Source: Bradyrhizobium sediminis (lineage in GTDB: Bacteria; Pseudomonadota; Alphaproteobacteria; Rhizobiales; Xanthobacteraceae). Taken from it: a stretch of 64,000 bases of DNA. The translations under genes were made by a program, and so were the position numbers. Location of the stretch: the NCBI RefSeq assembly GCF_018736085.1, contig NZ_CP076134.1:186001-250000 (forward strand), read 5' to 3'. The notes under the pieces were generated by a model that saw nothing but the letters and a program-made list of their open reading frames with translations, was not told the DNA's origin and did not search any database. Shown in pieces: positions 17,518 to 27,585 of the stretch; position 1 is the stretch's first letter, and every line of letters starts with the position of its first letter.

Positions 17518-19100
17518 CGAACGCGGCGGTAATGGCGGTAATGACGATGGCGGCGCAGTTCACGGCTCGGCGCGATGTTGGGCCGCGCTTCCGGCAACGG
17601 CACCGGTTTCGCCACCGCCGTCTGGGTCGTCGCAGACGGCGCGACCGCCGCAGGAGCGCCGTTCTTCGCGGGTTCCCTGGCGACGGCAGCCTTCGAGCCG
17701 GCAGCCGCGGAAGCGTCGGTCGGCTTGGTGCCGTTCTTCTGGTCCTTGGGCTGATCCTTCAAGGGATCGACCTGCGGAAACAGCTTTGCGATCTTCTCCG
17801 ACGGCCGCTCGTCCGGCACCGGCATTTTGCGCCCCCGAGCCACCGGATCGAGGCTCTTCGGAATCAGGATGGCGAAGCGCGCATTGTGCCGCAGCCGGCC
17901 GGATACTTTTCCGGCCCCGGCGCCGGCGCCGAAATAGAGATCGGCGCGCGCCGGACCGACGATCGCCGAGCCCGTGTCCTGCGCGATCATCAGCCGGCGG
18001 AACGGCGTCTTCGATAGCTCGGATTCGATCGGCAGCTCGCCCTCGATGAAGAACGGCGTGCCATAGACATGCAGCGCCTTGTCGACGGCGATCGACCGGC
18101 CCGGGGTCAGCGGGACGCCCTGCGCACCCACCGCCTCGTCCTTGTCGGAGAGGTTCACTTCGCGAAAGAACACGTAAGAGCGGTTCTGCCGGCGCAATTC
18201 GTTGGAGCCGTCGGGGTTCTGCTCCATCCACTCTCTGATCTTCTGCATCGACATCTGATCCTTCGGGATGATGTTGCGTTCGATCAGGATGCGGCCGACT
18301 GGCGTATAGGGATAGCCGTTGTGTGCGTCGTAGTTGATGCGGATGGTGGACCCGTCTTCGAGCTTCACCCGTGCAGAGCCCTGGATCTGCGTGAACAGCA
18401 AATCGGTCTGGTTCTTGAGCCAGCAGATTTCGAGCCCGCGGCCGGCAATCGCGCCGTCCTCGATCTCGGCGCGATCGTAATAGGGCACCAGTTTACGGCG
18501 GCCGATCTTGCGATATACCTGTCCCTTGTTGGGCAGTCCGGCCGAGCTTTGGCTGGTGCCGCGCACGAACAGATTGGAGGGGCGGCGATAGACCGGCACG
18601 GTGTAGACGTCGGTCTGGGTCCTGGAGCCGTCAATCACCGGCTCGTAGTATCCGGTAACGAAGCCCTCGCCCTCGCCGACCCGCGAGATCCGCAAGGGGA
18701 GAAAATGTTCCTCGAAAAAGGCTTTGGCCCTGGCGCCCTCGTTGAGGTCGAGACCTTTGGCGATCCTGCAGGGGTCGCGCAATGACGTGCCGAGGGCCTT
18801 TGGGTCGGAAGGAGGATTTCGTTGCGCCGCTATCGGCCGGCAGCTGGTGCGGAACGCCTTGTAGCCGGCGAGATGATCGTCCTCGCTCCAGCCGGCGATG
18901 TCGGCCCACGCGACCGGCGCATATTGGCTGCCGCTGATTTCAAGCGGCCAGGCGAGACGGGGATACGGGACGGCACGGATATTCGGAAGATGCGGACGCG
19001 CGCTGTGCGACTTGTGAGCACGATGCGCGGCGAACGCGCTCAAAGGCGCCATCGACAATGCGACCGCGATCGCACAAAACGCGGCGGCGTACCGCTTGAC
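17514..19100 (-). CDS. mltA: Membrane-bound lytic murein transglycosylase A
   Basis: I choose the GTG at 19100 because it opens with a signal peptide (KRYAAAFCAIAVALSMAPLSAFAAH); an upstream frame to 19187 overlaps timA. The 528-residue protein has the MltA domain with FVTGYYEPVIDGSRTQTD, RAEIEDGAIAGRGLEICWL, DLLFTQIQGSARVKLEDG and YVFFREVN, then the 3D domain LMIAQDTGSAIVGPARADLYFG with its catalytic Asp residues. The C-terminus is an Ala/Pro/Lys-rich tail. It cleaves peptidoglycan to 1,6-anhydromuropeptides. It begins 10 bases after timA and overlaps smr by 4 bases. Confidence 0.93.
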   Translation of the reverse strand, partial: VKRYAAAFCAIAVALSMAPLSAFAAHRAHKSHSARPHLPNIRAVPYPRLAWPLEISGSQYAPVAWADIAGWSEDDHLAGYKAFRTSCRPIAAQRNPPSDPKALGTSLRDPCRIAKGLDLNEGARAKAFFEEHFLPLRISRVGEGEGFVTGYYEPVIDGSRTQTDVYTVPVYRRPSNLFVRGTSQSSAGLPNKGQVYRKIGRRKLVPYYDRAEIEDGAIAGRGLEICWLKNQTDLLFTQIQGSARVKLEDGSTIRINYDAHNGYPYTPVGRILIERNIIPKDQMSMQKIREWMEQNPDGSNELRRQNRSYVFFREVNLSDKDEAVGAQGVPLTPGRSIAVDKALHVYGTPFFIEGELPIESELSKTPFRRLMIAQDTGSAIVGPARADLYFGAGAGAGKVSGRLRHNARFAILIPKSLDPVARGRKMPVPDERPSEKIAKLFPQVDPLKDQPKDQKNGTKPTDASAAAGSKAAVAREPAKNGAPAAVAPSATTQTAVAKPVPLPEARPNIAPSRELRRHRHYRHYRRVR

Positions 19101-19110
19101 GCCGCCCGCG

Positions 19111-19815
19111 TCAGCTAGCGCTGCCGGTGCCAACCAGCTTCCAGTTCGGATCGCGTGAGGTGACGTCGCGGGCGAAGGTCCAAACATCAGTAATATCTGC
19201 GACCTTGTCCGGATTGCCGTCGACGATCGTTCCGGCCTTGTCGCGGGTCACCGAGACCATCTGCGACACGAAACGGACGGTCAGCTGCGCCGCGCGGTCG
19301 CGGGCTTCGGCACCGACGAGTTCGGCCTTGTCGATCGAGACAAACCGCGTTTCCGTCTTCTGCTCGTGCTTTTCGCGATCCTTGATCACGGACTCGAAAC
19401 TCTCATAGACCTCGGACGACAAGAGGTCCTTCAGCGCGCGGCGGTCGCCATTGGCGAAAGCCAGCACGATCATCTCGTAGGCACTCTTCGCGCCGCTGAG
19501 GAAATGCCGCGGATCGAACGAGGAGTCCTGAGCGGCAATGGCATCGAGCCCCTGCGCCAGCGGCGTGCCCGTCTCGGCCAGACCCTTCCAGCGGTCGGAC
19601 GGCGGCGTCACTTCAGCGGTCGGCGCCAGCGGCGCCTGATCGATCACAGCACCCGGCATCGGCACCACGTTATTGTCCTGCGTGCCCTGCAGGACGTTGC
19701 GCGCCGCGCGATCGAAGGGCGGCCGTTCGCTTCCGGTGCGCTGCCCGAGAACGTTACGCAGACGCAGGAAGATGAAGACCGCCAGCGCCAGAAAGATGAT
19801 GGTGTAAATATCCAC
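19111..19815 (-). CDS. timA: Tim44/TimA family adaptor protein
   Basis: The 234-residue protein has one N-terminal membrane helix ([19 protein letters not shown]) followed by a linker and a C-terminal Tim44-like domain (about 100-234) with [42 protein letters not shown] and [19 protein letters not shown]. Related alphaproteobacterial TimA proteins are viewed as counterparts of mitochondrial Tim44; the client is not established. It leads a three-gene run with mltA and smr and is divergent from secB. Confidence 0.88.
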   Translation of the reverse strand: MDIYTIIFLALAVFIFLRLRNVLGQRTGSERPPFDRAARNVLQGTQDNNVVPMPGAVIDQAPLAPTAEVTPPSDRWKGLAETGTPLAQGLDAIAAQDSSFDPRHFLSGAKSAYEMIVLAFANGDRRALKDLLSSEVYESFESVIKDREKHEQKTETRFVSIDKAELVGAEARDRAAQLTVRFVSQMVSVTRDKAGTIVDGNPDKVADITDVWTFARDVTSRDPNWKLVGTGSAS

Positions 19816-20245
19816 GTCGCATTCGCTTTCTTGTTCTCACGCCGGCAACGGGTCCGGCGGTAGAGCGTTCCCTCCGGGAACGGCAGAGACTACATCATCG
19901 GTTGGGTCTGCAGCATGTAGGCACGAAATCTGGCCCGGCCAATGGCGCCCTTTGCCACGGACGAATGTAGCGCGTTTTGGACCCAAGGGGAAACCCCGAT
20001 CATGCCCGGAAATCGCGCATATTCAACAATTTAGGGCTTACCCCGGCAGCCCGGCCCGCCCTCCGGTACCGGATCCCGGGGAGCGCGCTGCTCCCCGGGG
20101 TTACCTTAACCGGGCACAGGCGATTGTCGTCCTTGTGGACCGAGGCGGGGCTATGATAGCCACTCGCCCCGACAAAGGCGTTTTCGCGCCTCACGAGCGA
20201 ATTCAGACGCATAACCGGCCCGGCTCGGCTCCAGGAGAGATTTTC
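19816..20245. other. Divergent intergenic region timA/secB with a GC-rich hairpin
   Basis: No convincing gene lies in these 430 bases. The main feature is a perfect 10-bp stem, CCCGGGGAGC at 20075-20084 and GCTCCCCGGG at 20090-20099 around a 5-base loop, about 150 bases before secB. No T-run follows, so it is not a standard terminator. An AGGAGAG ribosome site lies just upstream of the secB start. Confidence 0.6.
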
Positions 20246-20731
20246 ATGACCAACGGCAACGGCGCGCCCCCCGAGGCGGCCCCTCCTCAGTTGAACGTGC
20301 TGGCGCAGTACACCAAGGACCTGTCGTTCGAAAATCCGAACGCGCCGGCCTCGCTGGCGCCGCAGCAGCAGCAGCCCGCGATCAACATCCAGATCAACGT
20401 CAGCGCCAATAATATCGCCGAAAATGAGTTCGAAGTGACGCTTTCGGTCGAGGGCAAGGCTGAAAACGCCGGCAAGGTGATGTTCAGCTTCGATCTCGCC
20501 TATGCCGGCGTATTCCGTATCGTCAACGTGCCCAAGGAAAACCTGCACCCGCTGGTCATGATCGAATGCCCGCGGCTGTTGTTCCCGTTCGCGCGCGAGA
20601 TCATCGCGACCTCGGTGCGTGACGGCGGTTTCCCGCCGCTGATGCTGGATCCGGTCGATTTTGTCGGTCTGTATCGCCAGAACCTGGAGCGGCAGGCTGC
20701 GGCCCAGGCCTCGCAGGCAAAGCCGAGCTGA
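20246..20731 (+). CDS. secB: Protein-export chaperone SecB
   Basis: The start is the ATG at 20246 behind AGGAGAG, giving 161 residues beginning [20 protein letters not shown]. The fold markers are [78 protein letters not shown] and a small-residue tail. SecB is a tetrameric cytoplasmic chaperone that hands unfolded precursors to SecA. It converges on dnaQ with a 6-base gap. Confidence 0.97.
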   Translation: MTNGNGAPPEAAPPQLNVLAQYTKDLSFENPNAPASLAPQQQQPAINIQINVSANNIAENEFEVTLSVEGKAENAGKVMFSFDLAYAGVFRIVNVPKENLHPLVMIECPRLLFPFAREIIATSVRDGGFPPLMLDPVDFVGLYRQNLERQAAAQASQAKPS

Positions 20732-20737
20732 CGCGGG

Positions 20738-21433
20738 TCAACCGCCCAAAAAATCATTCCAGATCGGCTTGTCGCCCAGCGTGGCGACAAAGGCCCGATG
20801 GGCCGCGCGATCTTCATCGCTGACCCGTGGCGCCAGCGCCACCTCGCGGATCCGCCGCGGCATTTCGCCGTGCCCGCCGGCGCGGGCTTCGCGGACCTCG
20901 GTTGCCAGAATCAGTTGCGACTGCCGGGCTCCGATCAGGTCGATATAGACCTCGGCCAACAGTTCGGCGTCGAGCAAGGCGCCGTGTTTGGTACGGCGGG
21001 AATTGTCGATCGCATAGCGCGAGCAGAGATCGTCGAGACGGTTCGACACGCCCGGATGCTTGCGCCGCGCCAACAGCAGCGTGTCGACCAGCCGATCGCG
21101 TGCGATTGCCGGCCGCCGGATGCGGTCGAGCTCGGCATTGATGAAGCCGATATCGAAGGATGCGTTGTGAATCACCAGCGGCGCATCGCCGATGAATTCC
21201 AGGAACTCCTCGACCACATGGACGAACAGCGGCTTGTCGGAGAGGAACTCGCTGGACAGACCGTGCACGGCGAAGGCCTCGGCCGGCATGTCGCGCTCGG
21301 GATTGATATGCCGGTGAAAGGTCTGCCCGGTCGGCATCCGGTTGACGATCTCGACACAGCCGATCTCGACCAGCCGGTCGCCGCGCAGCGGGTCGAGGCC
21401 GGTGGTTTCGGTATCGAGAACGATTTCGCGCAT
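20738..21433 (-). CDS. dnaQ: DNA polymerase III epsilon subunit (proofreading exonuclease)
   Basis: The start at 21433 yields MREIVLDTETTGLDPLRGDR, with the ExoI motif DTET directly at the N-terminus; the open frame to 21487 adds unrelated sequence. The 231-residue protein has LVIHNASFDIGFINAELDR (ExoII) and KHGALLDAELLAEVYIDL (ExoIII epsilon, HxxxxD). It supplies 3'-5' proofreading to the replicative polymerase. It lies 25 bases after coaE in the dnaQ-coaE-maf-ppsR order found beside alphaproteobacterial origins. Confidence 0.96.
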   Translation of the reverse strand: MREIVLDTETTGLDPLRGDRLVEIGCVEIVNRMPTGQTFHRHINPERDMPAEAFAVHGLSSEFLSDKPLFVHVVEEFLEFIGDAPLVIHNASFDIGFINAELDRIRRPAIARDRLVDTLLLARRKHPGVSNRLDDLCSRYAIDNSRRTKHGALLDAELLAEVYIDLIGARQSQLILATEVREARAGGHGEMPRRIREVALAPRVSDEDRAAHRAFVATLGDKPIWNDFLGG

Positions 21434-21458
21434 GTGTCCGGTCCGCAAAAGCGGCGAA

Positions 21459-22058
21459 TCAGCTCCGCCGTTTCGGCATTCTAACAACCTCTCGCAGGAT
21501 GTCGCGGATTTGCGCCCGCACCGGGTCGAGACCGTGCGACGTATCCACCACGAAATCCGCGCGTTTGCGTTTTTCGGCGTCGGGCAGTTGCCGCGCCAGG
21601 ATCGAATCGAGCGCTTCGCTGGTCATGGTGCCGCGCGCCATGATTCGCTCGCGCTGGTTTTCCGGCGAGGTCGTAACCACCACCACCGCATCGACGCGCT
21701 TCTCGCCGCCGGTTTCGAACAGCAAGGGCACGTCGACCACGACGACCGGTGCGCCGGCCTGCTCGGCTTCCTCGAAGAATTTCTGCCGCGAGGCGCCCAG
21801 CATCGGGTGAACGATCTGCTCGAGTTGCTTCATCGCGGCCGGGTCATGCACCACACGCGCCGACAGTTTCTGGCGGTCCACCTTGCCGTCCGAAGTCGTG
21901 CCCGGAAAAGCCGCCTCGATCGCCGGTGCCGCCTCGCCCTCGTATAATTTGTGAACCGTGGCGTCGGCGTCGTAGACCGGGACGCCGGCTTCCGCGAACA
22001 GTTTCGCGGTGGTCGATTTGCCCATTCCGATCGAACCGGTCAGCCCCAGAATTATCAT
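21459..22058 (-). CDS. coaE: Dephospho-CoA kinase
   Basis: The 199-residue P-loop kinase starts [20 protein letters not shown] and has the CoaE lid and substrate elements [57 protein letters not shown] and [18 protein letters not shown]. It phosphorylates the ribose 3'-hydroxyl of dephospho-CoA, the last step of CoA synthesis. It belongs to a minus-strand cluster with maf and dnaQ. Confidence 0.97.
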   Translation of the reverse strand: MIILGLTGSIGMGKSTTAKLFAEAGVPVYDADATVHKLYEGEAAPAIEAAFPGTTSDGKVDRQKLSARVVHDPAAMKQLEQIVHPMLGASRQKFFEEAEQAGAPVVVVDVPLLFETGGEKRVDAVVVVTTSPENQRERIMARGTMTSEALDSILARQLPDAEKRKRADFVVDTSHGLDPVRAQIRDILREVVRMPKRRS

Positions 22059-22091
22059 TCGACTTATCGCCTGTCGTCCGAGCGTTTCTTG

Positions 22092-22700
22092 TTAGACGCC
22101 GAGCAGCCGCTCGCCGCGCAGAAACGCAAGCAACGGCAGCAGCGGCAGTCCGAGAATGGTGAAATGATCGCCTTCGATGCGTTCGAACAGATGCACACCC
22201 AGACCTTCGAGCTGATAGGCGCCGACGCTCGATGTCACGGCCTCGCCCGCCTCATCCAGATAGGCTCGGATTTCAGCGCCGCTCAGCTGCCTCATGGTCA
22301 TTCGCGCCACGGCAACGCCTTCGAACAATATCTTGCCGTCGCGCGCCACGGCAACGGCGGAGTGCAGTTCATGGCTGCGACCGGCAAGGTCGCGCAATTG
22401 CTCGGCGGCCTGGGCGCGACCGGCCGGCTTGCTGAATAGCCGCTGTTCCAGCGCCAGCGTCTGATCGGCACCGATGACATATCCGCGGGAATGACGGGCC
22501 GAGACCCAAAGCGCTTTCTCGCGCGCCAGCAAGGCTGCTATTTCACCGGGCGCCAACAGGCCGGAAGCCTGCTGTGCGCCGCGCTCATCGATCTCGGCCG
22601 GAACGGCTTCGCAACGAAGGCCGGCATTGGCCAGCAGCATTTGTCGCGCTCGGCTTTGCGAGGCCAGGATCAACGGATCTCTGCCGCGCCACAGCGTCAT
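22092..22700 (-). CDS. maf: Maf family nucleotide pyrophosphatase
   Basis: The 202-residue protein has the Maf signature [20 protein letters not shown] near the N-terminus, [18 protein letters not shown] and a C-terminal [24 protein letters not shown] segment. Maf proteins hydrolyse modified or canonical nucleoside triphosphates and may have a checkpoint or house-cleaning role. Its start overlaps the stop of ppsR by 4 bases (ATGA type), implying coupled translation. Confidence 0.95.
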   Translation of the reverse strand: MTLWRGRDPLILASQSRARQMLLANAGLRCEAVPAEIDERGAQQASGLLAPGEIAALLAREKALWVSARHSRGYVIGADQTLALEQRLFSKPAGRAQAAEQLRDLAGRSHELHSAVAVARDGKILFEGVAVARMTMRQLSGAEIRAYLDEAGEAVTSSVGAYQLEGLGVHLFERIEGDHFTILGLPLLPLLAFLRGERLLGV

Positions 22701-23536
22701 TCGGACAACCGCTGCCGCTGCCGGTCGGTGAACAGCTTCATGACAGCGGCGGCGCTTTCCTCGATCGATCGCCGCGTTACGTCGAGCTGTGCCCAGTTGA
22801 ATTTCGCGCTCAATCGGCGCGCAAAAGCGACCTCGTCGGCAACGGCCTGACGATCGATATAGTTGTCGTTGTCGCGGTCACCCATGCTCAAGAGCCGGTT
22901 TTGCCGTACCTGGATCAGCCGCTCGGGCGTGGCATGGAGACTGACCACCAGCGGCTTCTTCAGCGTCTCCAGTTGATGTGGGACGGGGATGCCCGGTACC
23001 AGCGGAACATTCGCGGTGCGGATGCCGCGGTTGGCGAGATAGATCGAGGTCGGGGTTTTCGAGGTACGGGACACACCGACCAGAACCACGTCGGCCTCTT
23101 CCAGGCCTTCGACGTGCTGGCCGTCATCATGCATCATCGTATAGTTCAGCGCATCGATGCGCTTGAAGTATTCCGCATTCAGGGTGTGCTGCGCGCCGAC
23201 GCGCCCCGTCGTCGCGGCGCCGAGATAGGCCTGAAACAGCTGCATGACCGGCCCTATGATCGACAGGCTCGGAATGTTCATCTCCTTGCACTTGGCTTCC
23301 AGCCGGCCGACCAGATCCTTTTCCAGCAAGGTAAAGAGCACGATCCCCGGAGCTTCCTCGATTTCATCGAGCACGCGGTCGAGCTGCTTCTGGCTGCGCA
23401 CCAAGGGATAGACGTGTTCGACCGGCGTTACATTGGCATATTGCGCGGCCACCGCGCGCGCCACGGTAATCAGCGTCTCGCCGGTCGAATCGGAAACCAG
23501 ATGAAGATGAAAATAGTTGCCGGTCGTAGGCACCAA
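22697..23536 (-). CDS. ppsR: Pyruvate, water/phosphate dikinase regulatory protein (DUF299)
   Basis: The 279-residue bifunctional kinase/phosphorylase starts [20 protein letters not shown] and has the P-loop-like [20 protein letters not shown] and the C-terminal [19 protein letters not shown]. Members phosphorylate a Thr of PEP synthetase or PPDK using ADP. It is the homologue of the gene that borders the replication origin of Caulobacter and Rickettsia (RP001 position, from memory) and is the first gene left of the candidate oriC here. Confidence 0.94.
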   Translation of the reverse strand: MVPTTGNYFHLHLVSDSTGETLITVARAVAAQYANVTPVEHVYPLVRSQKQLDRVLDEIEEAPGIVLFTLLEKDLVGRLEAKCKEMNIPSLSIIGPVMQLFQAYLGAATTGRVGAQHTLNAEYFKRIDALNYTMMHDDGQHVEGLEEADVVLVGVSRTSKTPTSIYLANRGIRTANVPLVPGIPVPHQLETLKKPLVVSLHATPERLIQVRQNRLLSMGDRDNDNYIDRQAVADEVAFARRLSAKFNWAQLDVTRRSIEESAAAVMKLFTDRQRQRLSE

Positions 23537-23929
23537 GACCCCTGTGTATCCTGTGAATCGCTGTGGAGCTTACCCGAGAGAATCGAGCCCTCGCCGATGG
23601 CTCAGGGATAACCCGGTATTTTCTTCACAGGCCTCATGAAATGGAAAAGTCCACTCGCTTGCCTCAATGATAATGAGATTATGTGGACTTGTCTCTTGAT
23701 AAGCTCGCCATAACACTGCGCAAGCCGTTGAGGTAAGTGGCATTATTCCGATGGCCTGAACTACCGCCGGAAATGTTGATGGATGTGAACATCCAAGGAC
23801 AAGAGCGGGACAAATTTGCGCGGGCCTAATCCACCGCTACTTAGACTCAAACCTAAGATTCTAAAATTATTAGTTTAGAAAAGGCCTGCTTGCGGATATG
23901 TCTCATCCCACGCAAGGTAGAGCTCTTCG
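23537..23929. other. oriC: Candidate chromosomal replication origin (oriC)
   Basis: This 393-base gap is flanked by ppsR-maf-coaE-dnaQ on one side and hemJ-rho-mnmE-mnmG-rsmG-parAB on the other, the gene order around alphaproteobacterial origins. It has three direct TGTG units at 23543, 23552 and 23562 resembling DnaA-box starts, one 8/9 DnaA-like box TTCTTCACA at 23621-23629, an inverted repeat AAGTCCAC/GTGGACTT (23647-23654, 23683-23690) and an AT-rich stretch at 23839-23882. GANTC sites occur at 23555, 23580, 23844 and 23857. No perfect TTATCCACA box was found, so the call rests mainly on context. Divergent promoters for ppsR and hemJ must also lie here. Confidence 0.5.
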
Positions 23930-24352
23930 ATGTACGAATGGATCAAGGCGCTGCATGTGATCGCGGTCATCTCCTGGATGGCCGGCATGCTCTATCTGCC
24001 GCGGCTGTTCGTTTACCATTGCGATACCGAGGCCGGGTCGAAGCAATCCGAAACCTTCAAGATCATGGAACGGCGGTTGCTGAAGGCGATCATCAACCCG
24101 GCCATGATCATCGCCTGGCTCGCCGGATTGTATCTCGCCTGGAGCGGGCATTGGCTTTCGGCCGGCTGGTTCCACGTGAAGTTTCTGCTGGTGATCGTGC
24201 TGTCCGGTGTCCACGGGTTTTTTGCTCGCTGGGTGAAGGATTTCGCCGCCGATCGGAATACCAGGAGCCGGAAATTTTACCGCATTATCAATGAGGTACC
24301 GACGGTCCTGATGATTGGAATCGTGGTTTTCGTGATCGTGAAGCCGTTTTGA
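23930..24352 (+). CDS. hemJ: Protoporphyrinogen IX oxidase HemJ (CopD-like)
   Basis: The 140-residue four-helix membrane protein starts MYEWIKALHVIAVISWMAGM and has the conserved His of helix 1, LYLPRLFVYHCDTE with the second His, KIMERRLLKAIINPAMI, WFHVKFLLVIVLSGVHGFFARWVKDF and NEVPTVLMIGIVVFVIVKPF. HemJ oxidises protoporphyrinogen IX to protoporphyrin IX in haem synthesis. AAGGTAG lies upstream of the ATG as a ribosome site. In Caulobacter the equivalent position by the origin is occupied by hemE, which is absent here. Confidence 0.93.
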   Translation: MYEWIKALHVIAVISWMAGMLYLPRLFVYHCDTEAGSKQSETFKIMERRLLKAIINPAMIIAWLAGLYLAWSGHWLSAGWFHVKFLLVIVLSGVHGFFARWVKDFAADRNTRSRKFYRIINEVPTVLMIGIVVFVIVKPF

Positions 24353-24608
24353 GTGCATTCGTCGCTAACACCCCAAGCCCGGAGCTGCTTGCGGAAGGCT
24401 CGCCGATTTTCTATATTAGCTAAATCCCACCCCACGCAGGCGGATGTGGTCGCGTTCCGGTTTTCCCATCGAACCGGCCGCCGCATCAGGTTTGAAGCCT
24501 CTCCGGCGCTTTCCTTGCTTAGACCTGTGGAACCTTCCTTCTTCTGCGTCCGCTTTTCCTCATAGCCACCTCACAACCCTTCCCTAGCTACTCCACAGGA
24601 CCACCCCA
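24353..24608. other. Intergenic leader region upstream of rho
   Basis: These 256 bases hold no credible gene. The end of the region is pyrimidine-rich with a CCACAGGACCACC stretch before the rho ATG. Long, pyrimidine-rich leaders before rho fit autoregulation by Rho-dependent termination, which is known for rho in E. coli and is only suggested here. Confidence 0.4.
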
Positions 24609-25874
24609 ATGCGGGAAATAAAACTTCAAGATCTCAAATCCCAAACGGCAGCCGAGCTCGTCTCGTTCGCGGAGGAAAAAGGGGTCGAAAACGCCAGCAC
24701 CATGCGCAAGCAGGAGCTGATGTTCGCCATTCTCAAACAACTCGCGATCCAGGAAACCGACATCATCGGGGAAGGTGTCGTCGAGGTTCTCTCCGACGGC
24801 TTCGGATTTCTGCGCTCGCCGGATGCCAATTACCTGCCGGGACCGGATGATATCTACGTCTCGCCCTCGCAGATCCGCCGCTTCGGACTTCGGACTGGCG
24901 ACACCATCGAAGGCCACATCCGCAGCCCGAAGGAAGGCGAACGCTATTTTGCGCTGCTGAAGGTCAACACGCTGAATTTCGAGGACCCGGAAAAATCCAA
25001 GCACAAGGTCAATTTTGACAATCTGACGCCGCTGTTTCCCGATCAGCGTTTTCGGCTCGAGCTCGAAGACCCGACCAGAAAGGACCTTTCTGCAAGGGTT
25101 ATCGACATCGTGGCGCCGATCGGCAAGGGCCAGCGCGCCCTGATCGTGGCGCCGCCGCGCACCGGCAAGACCGTGCTGATGCAGAACATCGCGCATTCGA
25201 TCACGGCCAATCATCCGGAATGCTACCTGATCGTGCTCTTGATCGACGAGCGTCCGGAAGAAGTCACGGACATGCAGCGCTCGGTGAAAGGCGAAGTCGT
25301 CTCGTCAACCTTCGACGAGCCCGCCGTGCGTCACGTCCAGGTGGCCGAGATGGTGATCGAGAAGGCCAAGCGGCTGGTCGAACATGGTCGCGACGTGGTG
25401 ATCCTGCTCGATTCGATCACGCGCCTGGGCCGGGCCTACAACACCGTAGTGCCGTCATCCGGCAAGGTGCTGACCGGCGGCGTCGACGCCAATGCGCTGC
25501 AGCGGCCGAAGCGGTTCTTCGGTGCCGCGCGCAACATCGAGGAAGGCGGTTCGCTCACCATCATCGCCACCGCGCTGGTCGATACCGGCAGCCGCATGGA
25601 CGAAGTCATTTTCGAAGAGTTCAAGGGCACCGGTAACTCGGAACTGATCCTCGACCGCAAGGTTTCGGACAAGCGGACCTTCCCGGCGATCGACATCTCG
25701 CGCTCCGGCACCCGCAAGGAAGAGCTGATCACCGATCCACAGCTCCTGAAGAAAATGTATGTGCTGCGCCGGATCCTGAATCCGATGGGCACCATGGACG
25801 CCATCGACTTCCTGCTCGACAAGCTGCGCAACACCAAGAACAACGCAGAATTCTTCGAGTCGATGAATACCTGA
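24609..25874 (+). CDS. rho: Transcription termination factor Rho
   Basis: The 421-residue hexameric helicase opens [20 protein letters not shown] (Rho N-domain), then a cold-shock-like RNA-binding domain ([20 protein letters not shown]), Walker [20 protein letters not shown] (about residues 180-198), Q-loop [17 protein letters not shown], Walker [19 protein letters not shown] and the R-loop [20 protein letters not shown]. It terminates transcripts at rut sites. It sits between hemJ and mnmE. Confidence 0.98.
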   Translation: MREIKLQDLKSQTAAELVSFAEEKGVENASTMRKQELMFAILKQLAIQETDIIGEGVVEVLSDGFGFLRSPDANYLPGPDDIYVSPSQIRRFGLRTGDTIEGHIRSPKEGERYFALLKVNTLNFEDPEKSKHKVNFDNLTPLFPDQRFRLELEDPTRKDLSARVIDIVAPIGKGQRALIVAPPRTGKTVLMQNIAHSITANHPECYLIVLLIDERPEEVTDMQRSVKGEVVSSTFDEPAVRHVQVAEMVIEKAKRLVEHGRDVVILLDSITRLGRAYNTVVPSSGKVLTGGVDANALQRPKRFFGAARNIEEGGSLTIIATALVDTGSRMDEVIFEEFKGTGNSELILDRKVSDKRTFPAIDISRSGTRKEELITDPQLLKKMYVLRRILNPMGTMDAIDFLLDKLRNTKNNAEFFESMNT

Positions 25875-25890
25875 CCGGCTTGACTGGTTT

Positions 25891-25930
25891 AAAGGGGGCG
25901 TCCTTGCGCAGGCGAGGGCGCCCTTTTCGT
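25891..25930 (+). terminator. Probable intrinsic terminator after rho
   Basis: AAAGGGGGCG and GGCGCCCTTT can form an imperfect stem around a loop of about 20 bases, followed by TTTTCGTTTT. It lies about 16 bases after the rho stop. Confidence 0.6.
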
Positions 25931-26091
25931 TTTGGGCGTCATGTTGCGCCTTTGCTGCAGCAATTCTGCAGCATGACAAGGGCTGGCTGCTTCGTGCGGG
26001 AGCCCGTAAGCGGTTGATATATAAAGTTAATATCATTTCCCGAAAGCGCTTGGACGGCCGAACTTGGCGGCCCATCTGGCGCATCTTGCTT

Positions 26092-26116
26092 CTGGTTGGC
26101 TGTATCAGCCAACCAG
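26092..26116. promoter_or_regulatory. Perfect 11-bp hairpin upstream of mnmE
   Basis: CTGGTTGGCTG (26092-26102) and CAGCCAACCAG (26106-26116) are exact inverse copies around the loop TAT. The element ends 44 bases before the mnmE start. There is no T-run after it. It could be a leader hairpin or a dyad operator; nothing in the sequence decides between them. Confidence 0.6.
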
Positions 26117-26160
26117 TCGAGATTGCGTTGCCTTTTCAATGGCTCCGGCACAAATAGGCG

Positions 26161-27513
26161 ATGCATCCGCGCGAGCAGACCATTTTTGCGCTTTCATCGG
26201 GCCGGCCACCGAGTGCGATTGCCATGGTGCGGGTTTCCGGGCCTGAGGCTGGGCCGGCGTTGACGGCGTTGGCTGGCAAGCTTCCAGTGCCGCGCATGGC
26301 GACGCGGGCCCTGTTGCGGGACGCTGGTCAGCAGCCGATCGACGACGCAGTGGTGCTGTGGTTTCCCGGGCCGGCCAGCGCGACCGGGGAGGATGTCGTG
26401 GAATTCCACGTCCATGGCGGCCGCGCGGTGCTGGCGGCACTGTTCACGGCGCTCTCGGCCTTGCCGGACATACGGGCGGCGGAGCCGGGCGAGTTTACCC
26501 GCCGCGCCTTCGAGAATGGAAAGCTCGACCTCACCGAGGCCGAAGGTCTCGACGATCTCATCCATGCCGACACCGACCGGCAGCGCCGCCAGGCGCTACG
26601 CCAGCTGAAAGGTCTGCTCGGCGACAGGGCGCGTGACTGGCGGGCGCAGATCATCGAGGCCTCGGCGCTGATCGAGGCGGGGATCGATTTTGCCGACGAA
26701 GGCGACGTGCCGGCCGAGCTGATGGCGCCGGCGCTGCTGAAGATCAAAGGCCTGCTTGCGGAAATCGAGGAAGTCCTTGCGGCACAGGGACGAAGTGAGC
26801 GGCTGCGCGACGGCCTGGTGGTCGCGATCGCGGGTCCTCCGAACGTCGGCAAGTCGACGCTGATGAATGCGCTGGCGCGGCGCGAGGTCGCGATCGTGTC
26901 GCCGCATGCCGGCACCACGCGGGACATCATCGAAGTCCAGCTCGATCTCGACGGCTATCCGGTGACGGTCATCGACACCGCGGGGATTCGCGAGACCGAG
27001 GATCCGGTGGAGCAGGAGGGTGTGCGGCGGGCGCGGGCGCGGGCGGCGGAGGCCGACCTGGTGTTGTGGCTGGCCGATGCGGAGCACGAGAAAATTCTGC
27101 ACAAGGGCGAGGCGCCGGTTTGGCTGGTGCGTAACAAGATCGATCTCGACGGAGGCCAGTCCGACGCGACGCATGCAGCCGGTGATCCTGCGCGGGAGGG
27201 CGCCTCCGCCGAGTTCAGGATCTCGGCCAGCCAGGGCGATGGGCTGGCGGAGCTGATCGCTGCGCTGGTGCAATTCGCGCAAGTCTATTTCGGCTCGGAC
27301 ACCGGCGCGTTGATCGGCCGGGCTCGGCAGCGAAGATTGCTGGAGGAGACGGCGGCTTCATTACAGCGCAGCATGGGTGTCATCGAAAGGGGTGAGGAAC
27401 TGGCCGCGGAGGAACTGCGAAGCGCGGCTCATTCCTTGGGGAGGCTGTTGGGCCGGGTCGACGTCGAGGATATTCTCGATGTGATCTTCCGGGAATTTTG
27501 TATAGGAAAGTAA
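26161..27513 (+). CDS. mnmE: tRNA modification GTPase MnmE
   Basis: The 450-residue protein starts [20 protein letters not shown] with the folate-binding N-domain, then helices and the G domain with [20 protein letters not shown] (G1), [12 protein letters not shown] (G2), [10 protein letters not shown] (G3) and VRNKIDL (G4), and ends in the C-terminal FCIGK with the catalytic Cys. With MnmG it installs cmnm5 at the wobble uridine of certain tRNAs. mnmG follows after a gap holding two parS sites. Confidence 0.97.
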   Translation: MHPREQTIFALSSGRPPSAIAMVRVSGPEAGPALTALAGKLPVPRMATRALLRDAGQQPIDDAVVLWFPGPASATGEDVVEFHVHGGRAVLAALFTALSALPDIRAAEPGEFTRRAFENGKLDLTEAEGLDDLIHADTDRQRRQALRQLKGLLGDRARDWRAQIIEASALIEAGIDFADEGDVPAELMAPALLKIKGLLAEIEEVLAAQGRSERLRDGLVVAIAGPPNVGKSTLMNALARREVAIVSPHAGTTRDIIEVQLDLDGYPVTVIDTAGIRETEDPVEQEGVRRARARAAEADLVLWLADAEHEKILHKGEAPVWLVRNKIDLDGGQSDATHAAGDPAREGASAEFRISASQGDGLAELIAALVQFAQVYFGSDTGALIGRARQRRLLEETAASLQRSMGVIERGEELAAEELRSAAHSLGRLLGRVDVEDILDVIFREFCIGK

Positions 27514-27543
27514 TATTTCTTTGTTCATTTTAAGATGTTCCGT

Positions 27544-27559
27544 TGTTTCACGTGAAACA
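27544..27559. other. parS: parS site 1
   Basis: TGTTTCACGTGAAACA is a perfect 16-bp palindrome, identical to the ParB-binding parS consensus. It lies in the mnmE-mnmG gap, about 2.7 kb from parA. Confidence 0.95.
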
Positions 27560-27585
27560 AGCCCTCGCCGCATGGAGGCGGCCAT

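Noticed and set aside
23543..23570. Three TGTG units as true DnaA boxes
   Set aside because: Each matches the DnaA consensus at only 6-7 of 9 positions, so they are kept only as supporting hints for oriC.
23890..24294. Alternative reading frame across hemJ
   Set aside because: The 23930 frame has the complete HemJ motif set and hydrophobic helices; the other is a shadow.
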